A stretch of 64,000 nt of DNA, from the NCBI RefSeq assembly GCF_003464595.1, contig NZ_QRZF01000022.1, positions 34,396-98,395 of the forward strand, given 5' to 3'. The notes under the pieces are model-generated. The model was not told the origin of the DNA and made no database searches. It saw only the letters and a program-made list of their open reading frames with translations. This document shows, piece after piece, positions 52,010-61,348 of this stretch. The translations under genes were made by a program, and so were the position numbers. The stretch's first letter is position 1; each line of letters opens with the position of its first letter. The DNA comes from Bacteroides intestinalis. Its GTDB lineage: Bacteria; Bacteroidota; Bacteroidia; Bacteroidales; Bacteroidaceae.

Positions 52010-53287
52010 TTAGTTACCGTCCGGCTTTTCCACTTCCGTAAACGGAATGTCATTCCATTTAAAAGAGTCGCGATTATCCGGCTGTGACGGGTTATATCCC
52101 TGGTAATCTGCTCTCAGGAACTTCACAACAGGCAATCCGGCTTTCTTCATACCTTCAATTACACATTTAGCAATCTGATAGGCTCCATACGGATTAAAAT
52201 GGGTATTATCCGCCAATGGTCTATCCTGTCCGGGATAAGTATTTGCCGGATAGTGCACAAAAGCATGTTTAGACTCCTCTACTCCCATAGCCTCATACAA
52301 GACACGTGTCATAGCATGCAGGTCTATTAAAGGTATATTTTCCTTTTCTGCCAACCAGCGTACTGCATCGGGAAAATCCAGATGAGTGTTTTCTATCTTA
52401 CCATTTTCATCAAAGCGACGTCTTTGGGTAGGAGTTACCAATACAGGTTGAGCACCACGGGCACGAGCTTCATCTACAAACGTTTTCAGGCTTGTCATAA
52501 AAGAGTAAAAAGCACCTTTACCAGGACCTTTCTGCTTCTGGTCGTTATGACCGAACTCCATAAAGATATAATCGCCCGGTTTCATTTGCGTCAGAGCTTT
52601 CTTTAAGCGACCGGCACCAATGAAAGTATTGGCGGATTCGCCAGACTCAGCATAATTTGCAAAGCAAATGCTATCTGTAAAAAAGCGAGGCACCATCTGC
52701 CCCCAGCTGGCCCAGGGTTCATTGTCCTGATCGACTACAGTAGAGTTACCACATAAGAAGATCGTAGGAACATTTTCCACACGCTCAATAATCAGTTCTG
52801 TTAACTGGGGAGCATCTCCGTTGAATTCTAAAGTCAGCTTATCGTCCCAGTTCAGTTTGCTACGTTCACGCGGCTTGATGCGTACATCTTCTTTGTCGGA
52901 GATATGTATATCACGCTTATTTATAGTGAAGGAACAGGGCAGTAATTCCCCTTTTTTCGTTTTCACGTTCTCATAAAAGAGACGGCGTGATTCTCCACGA
53001 AGTGTTGTTTCTCCAGCATTGCGTTTGCTGCCGACAATAGCCGTAACATGATAATTCCCATCCGGTACGGCTACAGAAAAGAAGAAAGGAGCCTTACTCT
53101 TTCCGTCAGGAGAAGGGCATAGGTCATATCCATAGCCTTTTGCCTGATCATACCGGTCGGCAGATGTAATCTTAATATATCCGTCCTTCACTTTTTTACC
53201 GGAAGTAAAGTCGAACTTATAACTTTGTGCTCCCGCACCGGAAGCAAACAAGAATCCTAAAATTAACAATGTAAAAATCCGTCTCAT
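52010..53287 (-). CDS. Rhamnogalacturonan acetylesterase (CE12-type SGNH hydrolase)
   Basis: 425 residues with signal peptide (SGAGAQ). An N-terminal beta-sandwich (about 20-165, YKFDFTSGKKVKDGYIKI, DGNYHVTAIVGS) precedes the SGNH domain: block I IFLCGNSTVVDQD with the nucleophile Ser, block III MEFGHNDQK, and block V DNTHFNPYGA with the Asp and His. CE12 enzymes remove acetyl groups from rhamnogalacturonan so that lyases and hydrolases can work. It is the last gene of the minus-strand group CE12-GH105-GH28, after a possible terminator at 53328. Confidence 0.9.
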   Translation of the reverse strand: MRRIFTLLILGFLFASGAGAQSYKFDFTSGKKVKDGYIKITSADRYDQAKGYGYDLCPSPDGKSKAPFFFSVAVPDGNYHVTAIVGSKRNAGETTLRGESRRLFYENVKTKKGELLPCSFTINKRDIHISDKEDVRIKPRERSKLNWDDKLTLEFNGDAPQLTELIIERVENVPTIFLCGNSTVVDQDNEPWASWGQMVPRFFTDSICFANYAESGESANTFIGAGRLKKALTQMKPGDYIFMEFGHNDQKQKGPGKGAFYSFMTSLKTFVDEARARGAQPVLVTPTQRRRFDENGKIENTHLDFPDAVRWLAEKENIPLIDLHAMTRVLYEAMGVEESKHAFVHYPANTYPGQDRPLADNTHFNPYGAYQIAKCVIEGMKKAGLPVVKFLRADYQGYNPSQPDNRDSFKWNDIPFTEVEKPDGN

Positions 53288-53327
53288 ATCTCTTTCATTT
53301 TATGTTAGTTACTCAATTTATTATGCA

Positions 53328-53365
53328 AAGAAAAAGAAAAGGAACGACTTCACAGTCCCTCCTTC
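53328..53365 (-). terminator. Possible terminator between GH105 and CE12
   Basis: On the minus strand a 10-base stem with two mismatches (GGGAC and GTC-GTTCC around TGTGAA) is followed by TTTCTTTTTCTTT. The 132-base gap may therefore hold a separate promoter for CE12, but I see no TAnnTTTG. Confidence 0.45.
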
Positions 53366-53419
53366 CCCCTAATTGACTTTTTAATCAATTATACTATAAT
53401 CTATGAAATCTGTTACTAA

Positions 53420-54547
53420 TTAATTTAATTTATACACTTCGGTTCCTGCCAACAGGAAGCAGCCGATACCATAATCCTCAAAATCAGGTATCTTATCATA
53501 AGTCACCGGCTGACCGTCTTTAGGTTCCTTTCCTGTTCCCTGTACATAGCCCAAACAACCGTTTGGATGAACAGCATCCTGTACCATTGCATTCCAGGCT
53601 TTCAACAATACGGGGAGGTATTCTTTCTTATCCAACAACCCATTGCGCACGCCCCAGGCCATTCCATAAACAAATAAAGCCGTACCACTCGTTTCTTTAC
53701 CGCCAAAGTTTGTTTCATCATGCAAGCTCGCATTCCAGAAACCATCTTTACGCTGGCATTTCTTGATTGCCTTACTCATAGTCAGGAAGTCATTGATATA
53801 ATCTGCACGATGCAGCTCATTTGCGGGTAATTCTTCCAACACCCGCACCAATGCGGCATACGCCCAACCATTGCCACGGCTCCAATAGCAATCTTCTCCA
53901 TTCGGTTCTTTATAGGGCGGAACAAAGTCATGATCTCTCCACCACAGTCCGTCTTTAGGATTGAACAGACCATTCTTGGCATACTCGTTGCGGGTATAGC
54001 TATATAATTCCCACATCTTATCAGTATATTTCAGCTCTCCTGTCAACTTGCCCAGTTTGGCATAAATAGGCATTGCCATTTGTATGGCATCTACCCACCA
54101 CCAATCGTTTACTTGCGGAGTATTAACCACCATATCAATATTAATCTTGATATTCTTAATCATCTCCGGATTGGGGCAAATATTATACAAGTCGATATAA
54201 ACCTGTCCGCAACACTGGTCATCGGCATTACGGGTAACATTCCCGTTGCGCATTCCCCACTTATGATAATCAGCCCACTGATAGGCATAATTATAATAAT
54301 CTTCCCGTGGAAAAATGGAATGCAGCGCCATCAATCCCTCATAATATACTCCCCGCGTCCAGATATTGCTGGGACGAATAATACCATTATAAGACGGCGT
54401 ACGATAATCTGCATACTTCTTCATGAAGTAATCATTCACTTTTACCAAAGTTTTAAGTGTCTCTTTCCTGTCGGGTAATCCTTGTGCACTGACACTCCCG
54501 CAAATGAGACTCATAAAGAGGAAAACTCCTATCAATTTCTTTTTCAT
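53420..54547 (-). CDS. GH105 unsaturated rhamnogalacturonyl hydrolase
   Basis: 375 residues from the ATG at 54547 (MKKKLIGVF), chosen because it starts a clean signal peptide (CGSVSAQ); an ATG 18 bases upstream is also open. The (alpha/alpha)6 barrel shows WTRGVYYEGLMAL, RNADDQCCGQVYIDLY with the catalytic Asp, WWWVDAIQMAMPIYAKLG, CYWSRGNGWAYAALVRVLEELP (landmark YWSRGNGWAYAAL) and ETSGTALFVYGMAWGV. GH105 enzymes hydrate the double bond left by pectin or rhamnogalacturonan lyases and release the unsaturated uronic acid. It lies between GH28 and CE12 on the same strand. Confidence 0.93.
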   Translation of the reverse strand: MKKKLIGVFLFMSLICGSVSAQGLPDRKETLKTLVKVNDYFMKKYADYRTPSYNGIIRPSNIWTRGVYYEGLMALHSIFPREDYYNYAYQWADYHKWGMRNGNVTRNADDQCCGQVYIDLYNICPNPEMIKNIKINIDMVVNTPQVNDWWWVDAIQMAMPIYAKLGKLTGELKYTDKMWELYSYTRNEYAKNGLFNPKDGLWWRDHDFVPPYKEPNGEDCYWSRGNGWAYAALVRVLEELPANELHRADYINDFLTMSKAIKKCQRKDGFWNASLHDETNFGGKETSGTALFVYGMAWGVRNGLLDKKEYLPVLLKAWNAMVQDAVHPNGCLGYVQGTGKEPKDGQPVTYDKIPDFEDYGIGCFLLAGTEVYKLN

Positions 54548-54604
54548 GATGTGGTTATTACTCATTAATACTGTTCTATATCTTAATCTACCTATTGTTT
54601 CACA

Positions 54605-56026
54605 CTAATTATTGTACTCTTCACCATCCACGGTTATACTCCGGTACACCACTCTTTCGGCATCATCCGTCGCAAACAAAGGACGTCCATCCGGCTGTTT
54701 ATAATGGAAATGTACATTATCCAGTGTCACTCCCTGTGCATGACGGATATAAAAACCTTTTGCCGGAATAGTACCAAACATCCATGGTTCCGGATAAGTC
54801 TTTTCATTCTCAGGCGGAATACGCTTGCCATCTTCTGCCGTATAGCCTCCCTGATGATAAATATGGATATTGCTGAAAGTCACATCCTCGATCCATGCTC
54901 CCGGCACCCCACTGATAATGGAAGAGTAACGTGAATCGGCATTGAATACATTGACATTACTGATAAGAATACGCTTCATTGAACCTAGCGGAGTTCCTTC
55001 GGGGCTACGCATACGTTTGCCAAGGCGCAAGAAGAAAGGAGCATTCACTATATCCCGCATTGTGATATTGCTGATAACAATATCTTCCAACTGACCGCCA
55101 TCCACCGTTTCAAGTGCAAGACCGCGGCAACGCTCAAAGATACAGTTCGTAATAGCAATGTTTTTGAAGCCGCCACTGGATTCAGTGCCCAACTTTATAC
55201 GTCCCGTTACATAGCCGTGATCGGGCGCCTGCGGTTCATCGCACTGCCATGTGGCATCCAGCATCGTTCCACGGTCGTAACCGGTAACATAGCAATCGGA
55301 AATCGTCACATTCTCCGTGTCCCTGAAACTTCCGAGGGCATAGGATGCCTTCAATACAATCGCATCATCCCACGGACTGTTGACACTACATCCCATTATA
55401 CGGACATTCTTACAGCAATCTATATCGAATCCGTCACGGTTGGTATCCACTTTCAGGTTAATAATGCTCAGATTATCCACTCCGGTAGCCAACAAAGCAA
55501 AATGCCCGCAACGCAACATGGAGAAATCTTTCAGTGTGATATTTTTGCAAAGTTTCAAGCTGATAGCCTTATTTCCCACTCCCGGCAAACGGCTTTCTTC
55601 ACGAGTCAACCCACGACCATAGATCAGTCCGGGGCCGCTAATAGTCACATCTTCGATGCCGATTCCCCAGATCAGGGAGTTTTTCCAATGGCTATGACCA
55701 AAGTCCTGATAACGGTTATGTTCGTTCGGCTCAGCCTCATCATATCCACCCTCCGGAGTAGGCGATGCCGCTATGATGCGTGCACCTTGTTCCAGATAAA
55801 GATGAACATGGCTGGCAAGCCGTATAGAATAGCAGACATATTCTCCGGCAGGGATATATACGGTTCCACCACCTTCACCGGCAGCCGCAGAGATGGCACG
55901 ATTAATGGCAGGCGAATCAATGGTCACCCCATCGGCCCTGGCTCCATAATCTTTCACATTATGGATGGACGCCTGCATCAGCAGCACCCAGCAACAAACC
56001 GATATGAACACAACCAAACGTTTCAT
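54605..56026 (-). CDS. GH28 family polygalacturonase/rhamnogalacturonan hydrolase
   Basis: 473 residues with signal peptide (LMQASI). The right-handed beta-helix opens with VKDYGARADGVTIDSPAINRAI. GH28 motifs: NRDGFDIDCC (usual NTDGxD), SPWDDAIVLK with the Asp pair, GTESSGG in place of the GHG loop, and GRIKLGTE for RIK. It cleaves galacturonan or rhamnogalacturonan backbones. The replaced GHG region is seen in rhamnogalacturonan-specific members, which suits the CE12 and GH105 neighbours. Its ATG overlaps the stop of the upstream gene (ATGA at 56023-56026), so translation is coupled. Confidence 0.92.
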   Translation of the reverse strand: MKRLVVFISVCCWVLLMQASIHNVKDYGARADGVTIDSPAINRAISAAAGEGGGTVYIPAGEYVCYSIRLASHVHLYLEQGARIIAASPTPEGGYDEAEPNEHNRYQDFGHSHWKNSLIWGIGIEDVTISGPGLIYGRGLTREESRLPGVGNKAISLKLCKNITLKDFSMLRCGHFALLATGVDNLSIINLKVDTNRDGFDIDCCKNVRIMGCSVNSPWDDAIVLKASYALGSFRDTENVTISDCYVTGYDRGTMLDATWQCDEPQAPDHGYVTGRIKLGTESSGGFKNIAITNCIFERCRGLALETVDGGQLEDIVISNITMRDIVNAPFFLRLGKRMRSPEGTPLGSMKRILISNVNVFNADSRYSSIISGVPGAWIEDVTFSNIHIYHQGGYTAEDGKRIPPENEKTYPEPWMFGTIPAKGFYIRHAQGVTLDNVHFHYKQPDGRPLFATDDAERVVYRSITVDGEEYNN

Positions 56027-56703
56027 CTCTTATTTTCTTTTAGAAATAATTCCGGTAACATAAAGTAATTATAATCCGCCTTGGCGTTCTGTTTATAGAA
56101 ACAGAAGTAACAATTCTCTTGCGCAGTCCAGGAGTAGAAGCCGGAAAGCACAGGAGCATCTGTTTTCTTTCCCGAATGATACAATTCAAGTGGAGTTTTC
56201 TGCTGATGGGCATCCGACAAGCGAAGTTCAGAACCAATAGGCATGATTCCCGAAGTAACCCGCAAACCCATGCTTTCGCCATAATATACAGTGACAGCGT
56301 TCTCTTCATCACTGAACACATTGTCCCGGCAAGCCCCGGGAGAGATTATATTTCCTTCTTTCGAAAGAGTTTCATCTTCATTGCAGGCTCCGAAAGCCCA
56401 ACACAAAGATATATTTTGGGGTAAACGGGAGCCGGAAACCTCCATTACAAAACCCTTCGTATCTGCCAAAGGACATATTACCAACCTAACTTCACCCTTT
56501 TCTAACAATGCATCCTTTATGATATATATCCGGTCTCCCGTTTTCTTCAAACTACATTCATCCAACCAACGGCTTTCATCACCTGCTACTATTCCGAGCC
56601 GGAAAGTACCCGACCCTTTAGACAAACGAAAAGGAAGCACCTGTGCTTTCACTTCCATCAGCACAAGAACTAACAATAATAATATCGTGATGCTTCTCCT
56701 CAT
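56023..56703 (-). CDS. Secreted protein of unknown function, coupled to GH28
   Basis: 226 residues with a type I signal peptide (LVLMEVKAQ). The rest is beta-rich with no catalytic motif that I know: VLPFRLSKGSGTFRLGIVAGDESRWLDE (landmark GTFRLGIVAGDESRW), EGNIISPGACRDNVFSDEENAVTVYYGE (landmark GACRDNVF) and GFYSWTAQENCYFCFYKQNAKADYNYFMLPELF (landmark ADYNYFMLPELF). It faintly recalls the DUF4450 group of Bacteroides pectin loci but I am not sure. It is the first gene of the minus-strand pectin operon and its stop overlaps the start of GH28, so a role on rhamnogalacturonan is likely from context. Confidence 0.7.
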   Translation of the reverse strand: MRRSITILLLLVLVLMEVKAQVLPFRLSKGSGTFRLGIVAGDESRWLDECSLKKTGDRIYIIKDALLEKGEVRLVICPLADTKGFVMEVSGSRLPQNISLCWAFGACNEDETLSKEGNIISPGACRDNVFSDEENAVTVYYGESMGLRVTSGIMPIGSELRLSDAHQQKTPLELYHSGKKTDAPVLSGFYSWTAQENCYFCFYKQNAKADYNYFMLPELFLKENKR

Positions 56704-56738
56704 AGTATCCAGTATTCCGTTAATTAATTCATGCTGCG

Positions 56739-56870
56739 AAAATAGGCCATTTCACAGGTTCAATAAATGGAAACATGTACATTTACATGGAAATTCATCT
56801 AAAAGAGTCCTATTTTGCAGGAAATTGCACTATTTTCCATAGGCTCTTTTTCCTGAGTCACTTACCTTTG
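56739..56870. promoter_or_regulatory. Divergent regulatory region of the pectin cluster with 20-bp-spaced repeats
   Basis: Between the two divergent arms, ATGGAAA occurs at 56767 and 56787 and CTATTTT at 56810 and 56830, each pair exactly 20 bases apart. TTTCCAT (56834-56840) and AAAATAG (56739-56745) are the reverse complements of these words. A -7 element TACCTTTG for GH42 lies at 56863-56870, 32 bases before its ATG. Such spacing fits a dimeric activator such as a hybrid two-component regulator, none of which is encoded in the window. Confidence 0.5.
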
Positions 56871-56901
56871 CGTACATATAAATCCAACAAGAAAAACATC
56901 C

Positions 56902-58980
56902 ATGAAAAAGCAAATCTTCACCCTACTTTGTGCATGCCTGATGAGCGGAATGCTCTTTGCACAATCAACATGGTTCAATGACAAAGACCTCACCCTGACC
57001 GGTGTTTACTACTATCCCGAACATTGGGACGAAAGTCAATGGGAACGTGACTTCAAGCAGATGCATGACTTAGGTTTTGAGTTCACCCACTTTGCCGAGT
57101 TTGCCTGGGCGCAACTGGAACCAGAAGAAGGCAAATATGACTTCGCCTGGCTGGACAAGGCAATCGCTTTGGCAGACAAGTACAAACTAAAAGTAGTGAT
57201 GTGTACTTCTACCGCTACCCCACCCGTGTGGTTAAGTCGTAAATATCCTGAAATCCTGATTAAGTATGAAGATGGTACAGTCCTCGACCACGGTGCCCGT
57301 CAACATGCATCATTCGCCTCTCCACGGTATCGGGAGCTTGCCTACAAGATGATAGAAAAGTTGGCACAACATTACGGCAATGATCCACGCATCATAGGCT
57401 GGCAACTTGATAACGAGCCTGCCGTACAGTTCGATTATAATGAGGCGGCAGAAGTAGCATTCCGCAACTTCCTGAAAAACAAGTATCACAATACTATCAA
57501 AGAACTGAATGATGCCTGGGGCACTGCTTTCTGGAGTGAAGTTTATTCGACCTTTGACGAAATCACCCTCCCCAAGACTGCCCAGATGTTTATGAACCAT
57601 CATCAAATACTGGATTACCGACGCTTTGCCGCCGGACAAACCAATGACTTCCTGAACGAGCAATGCCTGCTGATTAAGAAGTATGCCCGCAACCAATGGA
57701 TTACCACCAATTATATCCCCAACTATGATGAAGGCCATATCGGTGGAAGTCCCGACCTGGATTTCGTAAGCTATACCCGCTACATGGTTTATGGCGATAA
57801 CGAAGGCATCGGACGTCGCGGATACCGGGTAGGAAATCCGTTACGCATTGCCTTTGCCAACGATTTCTTCCGCCCCGTGCAAGGAACTTACGGAGTAATG
57901 GAACTGCAACCGGGACAAGTAAATTGGGGAGGTATTAATCCACAACCACTTCCCGGCGCTGTCCGCCTGTGGCTCTGGAGTGTATTTGCAGGAGGAAGCG
58001 ACTTTATTTGTACGTACCGTTACCGCCAGCCGCTTTACGGAACAGAGCAGTATCATTACGGAATTGCCAACACAGACGGCACTACCATTACCCCCGGAGG
58101 ACATGAGTTCGAACAATTCATCAAAGAAGTGAAACAACTGCGTATACAGGCAAAAGCACGTGATATGAAACCCGCCGATTACCAAGCACGTCGCACCGCC
58201 ATACTTTTCAATCACGAAAATGCATGGAGCATCGAACGCCAGAAGCAGAACCGTACCTGGAATACGATGGCACACATTGACAAGTATTACCGTACGTTAA
58301 AAAGCTTTGGAGCTCCGGTCGATATCATTAATGAAAGCAAAGACCTGTCACAGTATCCGGTAGTCATTGCTCCTGCCTATCAGATGGCAGACAAAGCATT
58401 GGTAGACCGTTGGACTGAATACGTAAAGAATGGCGGTAATCTGGTATTAACCTGCCGTACTGCACAGAAAGACCGTTACGGCCGTCTGCCCGAAGCACCT
58501 TTCGGTTCACTGATCTATGATTTGACAGGAAATGAAATGGAGTTTTACGACCTTCTGCTCCCCGAAGAACCGGGAAAGTTTGTGATGGATGGTAAAGAAT
58601 ACCACTGGAACACCTGGGGAGAGATACTGAAACCGGGTAAGGATTGCCAGACCTGGGGAAAGTATATCGAAGAATTTTATGAAGGAAAACCGGCCATTAC
58701 TACCCGCAAACTTGGTAAAGGTACTATCACTTATGTAGGAATCGACAGCACGGACGGAACCTTAGAAAGAGATGTACTCAAAAAGCTCTATGCAAAACTG
58801 AATATATCTGTAATGGATCTGCCGTATGGAGTAACGATGGAATATCGCAACGGCTTGGGAATAGTTCTCAATTATGGCGACAAGCCCTATCGCTTCAATC
58901 TTCCTGAAGGAGCCAAAGCTTTGATAGGAACAACAGATATTCCGACAGCAGGAGTACTGGTATTTGCAACAAAGCAATAG
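56902..58980 (+). CDS. GH42 family beta-galactosidase, secreted
   Basis: 692 residues with a type I signal peptide (GMLFAQ). The TIM barrel has GVYYYPEHWDESQWERDF (landmark YYYPEHWDE), IIGWQLDNEPAV with Glu172 as acid/base and GVMELQPGQVNWG with Glu334 as nucleophile. A trimerisation-type domain (about 400-600, VVIAPAYQMAD, GGNLVLTCRTAQKD) and a small C-terminal beta domain follow. Secreted GH42 enzymes in this setting remove beta-galactose or galactan side chains from rhamnogalacturonan I. It is the first of two plus-strand genes of the pectin cluster. Confidence 0.95.
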   Translation: MKKQIFTLLCACLMSGMLFAQSTWFNDKDLTLTGVYYYPEHWDESQWERDFKQMHDLGFEFTHFAEFAWAQLEPEEGKYDFAWLDKAIALADKYKLKVVMCTSTATPPVWLSRKYPEILIKYEDGTVLDHGARQHASFASPRYRELAYKMIEKLAQHYGNDPRIIGWQLDNEPAVQFDYNEAAEVAFRNFLKNKYHNTIKELNDAWGTAFWSEVYSTFDEITLPKTAQMFMNHHQILDYRRFAAGQTNDFLNEQCLLIKKYARNQWITTNYIPNYDEGHIGGSPDLDFVSYTRYMVYGDNEGIGRRGYRVGNPLRIAFANDFFRPVQGTYGVMELQPGQVNWGGINPQPLPGAVRLWLWSVFAGGSDFICTYRYRQPLYGTEQYHYGIANTDGTTITPGGHEFEQFIKEVKQLRIQAKARDMKPADYQARRTAILFNHENAWSIERQKQNRTWNTMAHIDKYYRTLKSFGAPVDIINESKDLSQYPVVIAPAYQMADKALVDRWTEYVKNGGNLVLTCRTAQKDRYGRLPEAPFGSLIYDLTGNEMEFYDLLLPEEPGKFVMDGKEYHWNTWGEILKPGKDCQTWGKYIEEFYEGKPAITTRKLGKGTITYVGIDSTDGTLERDVLKKLYAKLNISVMDLPYGVTMEYRNGLGIVLNYGDKPYRFNLPEGAKALIGTTDIPTAGVLVFATKQ

Positions 58981-59017
58981 TTTAGAGCCGCACATCTATT
59001 TATACACAATAAGTATC

Positions 59018-59698
59018 ATGAGAAAGAAACTATTATTTATCATCTTCTGCCTGTCCGCCCTCACGGGATTCGCACAGACAACAAACACTCACCCGCAAGC
59101 GGATGATCTGAAAGGAAAACGTATCGGAGTCATTGGTGACAGCTATGTGAAGAACCACAAAGAACCTGTTGAAAATACCTGGCACTACGCTTTTGCTCAA
59201 AAACATGGCATGGAATACTTCAATTATGGCAGGAATGGGAATAGTATTGCTTATTCCAGCCCGCGCTGGGGCGAAGCCATGTACATAAGATATAAAGAGA
59301 TGGCAGACAACCTCGACTATGTTATCGTAATCGGGGGGCACAACGATGCTTTCAAACTCGATTCCATCGGAGGAATAGATAATTTCAAGTCTAAACTGGA
59401 AATACTCTGCAAAGGACTCGTAGAGAAATATCCCACAGCCAAAATATTCTTCTTTACCCGATGGAACTGTAAGGACTTCAAGGGAAGTGACTCCGAGAAA
59501 GTGATAGACGCCATGGTGGAAGTCTGCGGTAATTACAGCATTCCCATCTTTGATTGCGCCAGGAAGGGAGGCATCTATGCCGACAATGATGCTTTCAGGA
59601 AAATATATTTCCAGGGAGAGAAGGACACGGCACATCTGAATGCAAAAGGCCATGCCCGCTTCCTGAAAGTAGCGGAAAACTTTATATTACAGTATTAA
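59018..59698 (+). CDS. SGNH/GDSL family hydrolase, secreted
   Basis: 226 residues from the ATG at 59018, which opens a clean signal peptide (LTGFAQ); the in-frame TTG at 58964 overlaps GH42 and is rejected. Block I is IGVIGDSYV with Ser, block III GGHNDAF, and block V DTAHLNAKGHARF with Asp and His. It is a minimal esterase domain, likely a deacetylase for pectin or its side chains given the neighbours. It begins 37 bases after GH42. It converges on the next gene with a gap of only 15 bases and no visible terminator. Confidence 0.85.
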   Translation: MRKKLLFIIFCLSALTGFAQTTNTHPQADDLKGKRIGVIGDSYVKNHKEPVENTWHYAFAQKHGMEYFNYGRNGNSIAYSSPRWGEAMYIRYKEMADNLDYVIVIGGHNDAFKLDSIGGIDNFKSKLEILCKGLVEKYPTAKIFFFTRWNCKDFKGSDSEKVIDAMVEVCGNYSIPIFDCARKGGIYADNDAFRKIYFQGEKDTAHLNAKGHARFLKVAENFILQY

Positions 59699-59713
59699 GG
59701 TGAACGGTGTATT

Positions 59714-61336
59714 TTATTTCACCACAAATTCACCTTGTATTTTAACCGCTTCACCCTTATCCGTGATTCCCTGCAAAGTCACCACATAAGTTCCTTTCAT
59801 ATCCGATGTATAGAAACTAACGGCATCCGTCGTAAGAGTTATATCCGGATTCCAATAAAGTGTATGACGGAAATCAGGAATACGGGATGTTAGTTGTTCT
59901 TCCGAATCATATGCCGGAGTCATAAAAACAGGCCGGTTCTGAGGAAACTCATAAGTAAACAACTGGGAATTCTCATCCAGACGCAGTCCGGGGAGAGTTC
60001 CCTTATGTGTAATCAATGAAACGATTCCTTCATACAGCTTACCACCAAATGTATACCTGCCACTATATTGGTGGATATAATGCAGTAAGCGCGCATTGTA
60101 ATCCAATACAGTTTCATGGTTTTCAATGGGCACTCCATCTATCAACACTAATGCTTTTAAACTACTGAATCGTTTAATATCTTCCTGCAATATTCTGATA
60201 ATTGTTTCACCTTCTACTTTACTTACGCGTACTCCCATCACAAATTCTATAAAGGCCTCACGTACTGTATTGAAACGAACGTACTCATCCAGATTATAGC
60301 TGATCGAAGGAGAAAAATTATGTAACTGTTCCAATATACTCTGATTCTGAGTGGAATCTACCGGCAGAATAGCATGCAACTGCGCTCCGATACTACGTTC
60401 TATCAGTGCTTCTTCGTCGTATGCCAAACGTAATCCAGGAAGACTTTCGGGTAATAATCCGGCAAAAGGAGAGACTACTTCCAATCTGCCCGGACGTCCT
60501 CTTTCCGGCAAAGCCGTCAACACGACATCCTGCATATTCGTGATTCCGGAAGTATAAAAAGCATAAGTACCATCGGGCTGTAATTGCCCATCGAAGATCC
60601 GTATGTCCTTACCTACACATGATAACCGTGCATCCACTGAATCGGCAGGCGCTCCTATTAGCTTTCCGGTCACTATATGTCCTTCACATTCGGCAATAAG
60701 ATGAGCAGATGAACCGGTATTCGTTTTTTGCAAACTCCCCAGAGATGGGAAAAGTGGTAATGTGCAGTCTTTCCTCACCACAGATAAAGTCAGATCCCGC
60801 ATATTATCGGGTAATCCCGACAGCTTCAATGTTACCTTACTACGATTACCATATACAGATTTTTCTGTTAATGAACGTAACGAAGAAGCCGGCAGATTTT
60901 CGGAGATCCGTAAAATAGAATCTGTTAATAACTCTACATCATCTTCCTCCGTAGCCTGATTAGTATTCAGTACGGCAATGTATTTTCCGGGGAAACAATC
61001 TGCCGACCGATTTCTCATGTAGCGAGTATATGCCATAAGCTGATAAGTGCCCGAATGCATGGTCTGAGGAAATTTGATACGTCCCCATCCCACCCCATTC
61101 TTCAAGGCTATTTTTCCTTGTGCATACGCCTGATGCGTATCACTGATTTCGACATAAGCCACCTTGCTTATCTGACTTTCACGATACAGGGAATCGGTTA
61201 CACACACCTTTATCCACATGTCTTCACCTGCCAGATAATTGTCTTTATCTGTATATATTCGCATATGTTCAGTAGTCTGAGCCTGCAAGGTCAACACTGA
61301 AACTAAACAAACGATGATAGATATAATTTTTCTCAT
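59714..61336 (-). CDS. Macroglobulin-like (MG2-type) secreted protein
   Basis: 540 residues with a type I signal peptide (LTLQAQ). The opening MRIYTDKDNYLAGEDMWIKVCV and SGTYQLMAYTRYMRN are the MG2 pattern of alpha-2-macroglobulin-like proteins of Bacteroidetes. Later stretches (ITGKL-like VTGKLIGAPADSVDARL, and SLKALVLIDGVPIENHETVLDYN) resemble a plug-like domain found in the longer relatives, without a barrel. Function unknown. It is the third gene of the group TonB-dependent receptor, DUF4249, MG2 protein, starting 12 bases after DUF4249. The group may handle a protein or peptide ligand (inference). Confidence 0.75.
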   Translation of the reverse strand: MRKIISIIVCLVSVLTLQAQTTEHMRIYTDKDNYLAGEDMWIKVCVTDSLYRESQISKVAYVEISDTHQAYAQGKIALKNGVGWGRIKFPQTMHSGTYQLMAYTRYMRNRSADCFPGKYIAVLNTNQATEEDDVELLTDSILRISENLPASSLRSLTEKSVYGNRSKVTLKLSGLPDNMRDLTLSVVRKDCTLPLFPSLGSLQKTNTGSSAHLIAECEGHIVTGKLIGAPADSVDARLSCVGKDIRIFDGQLQPDGTYAFYTSGITNMQDVVLTALPERGRPGRLEVVSPFAGLLPESLPGLRLAYDEEALIERSIGAQLHAILPVDSTQNQSILEQLHNFSPSISYNLDEYVRFNTVREAFIEFVMGVRVSKVEGETIIRILQEDIKRFSSLKALVLIDGVPIENHETVLDYNARLLHYIHQYSGRYTFGGKLYEGIVSLITHKGTLPGLRLDENSQLFTYEFPQNRPVFMTPAYDSEEQLTSRIPDFRHTLYWNPDITLTTDAVSFYTSDMKGTYVVTLQGITDKGEAVKIQGEFVVK

Positions 61337-61348
61337 AATACTCTGGTA

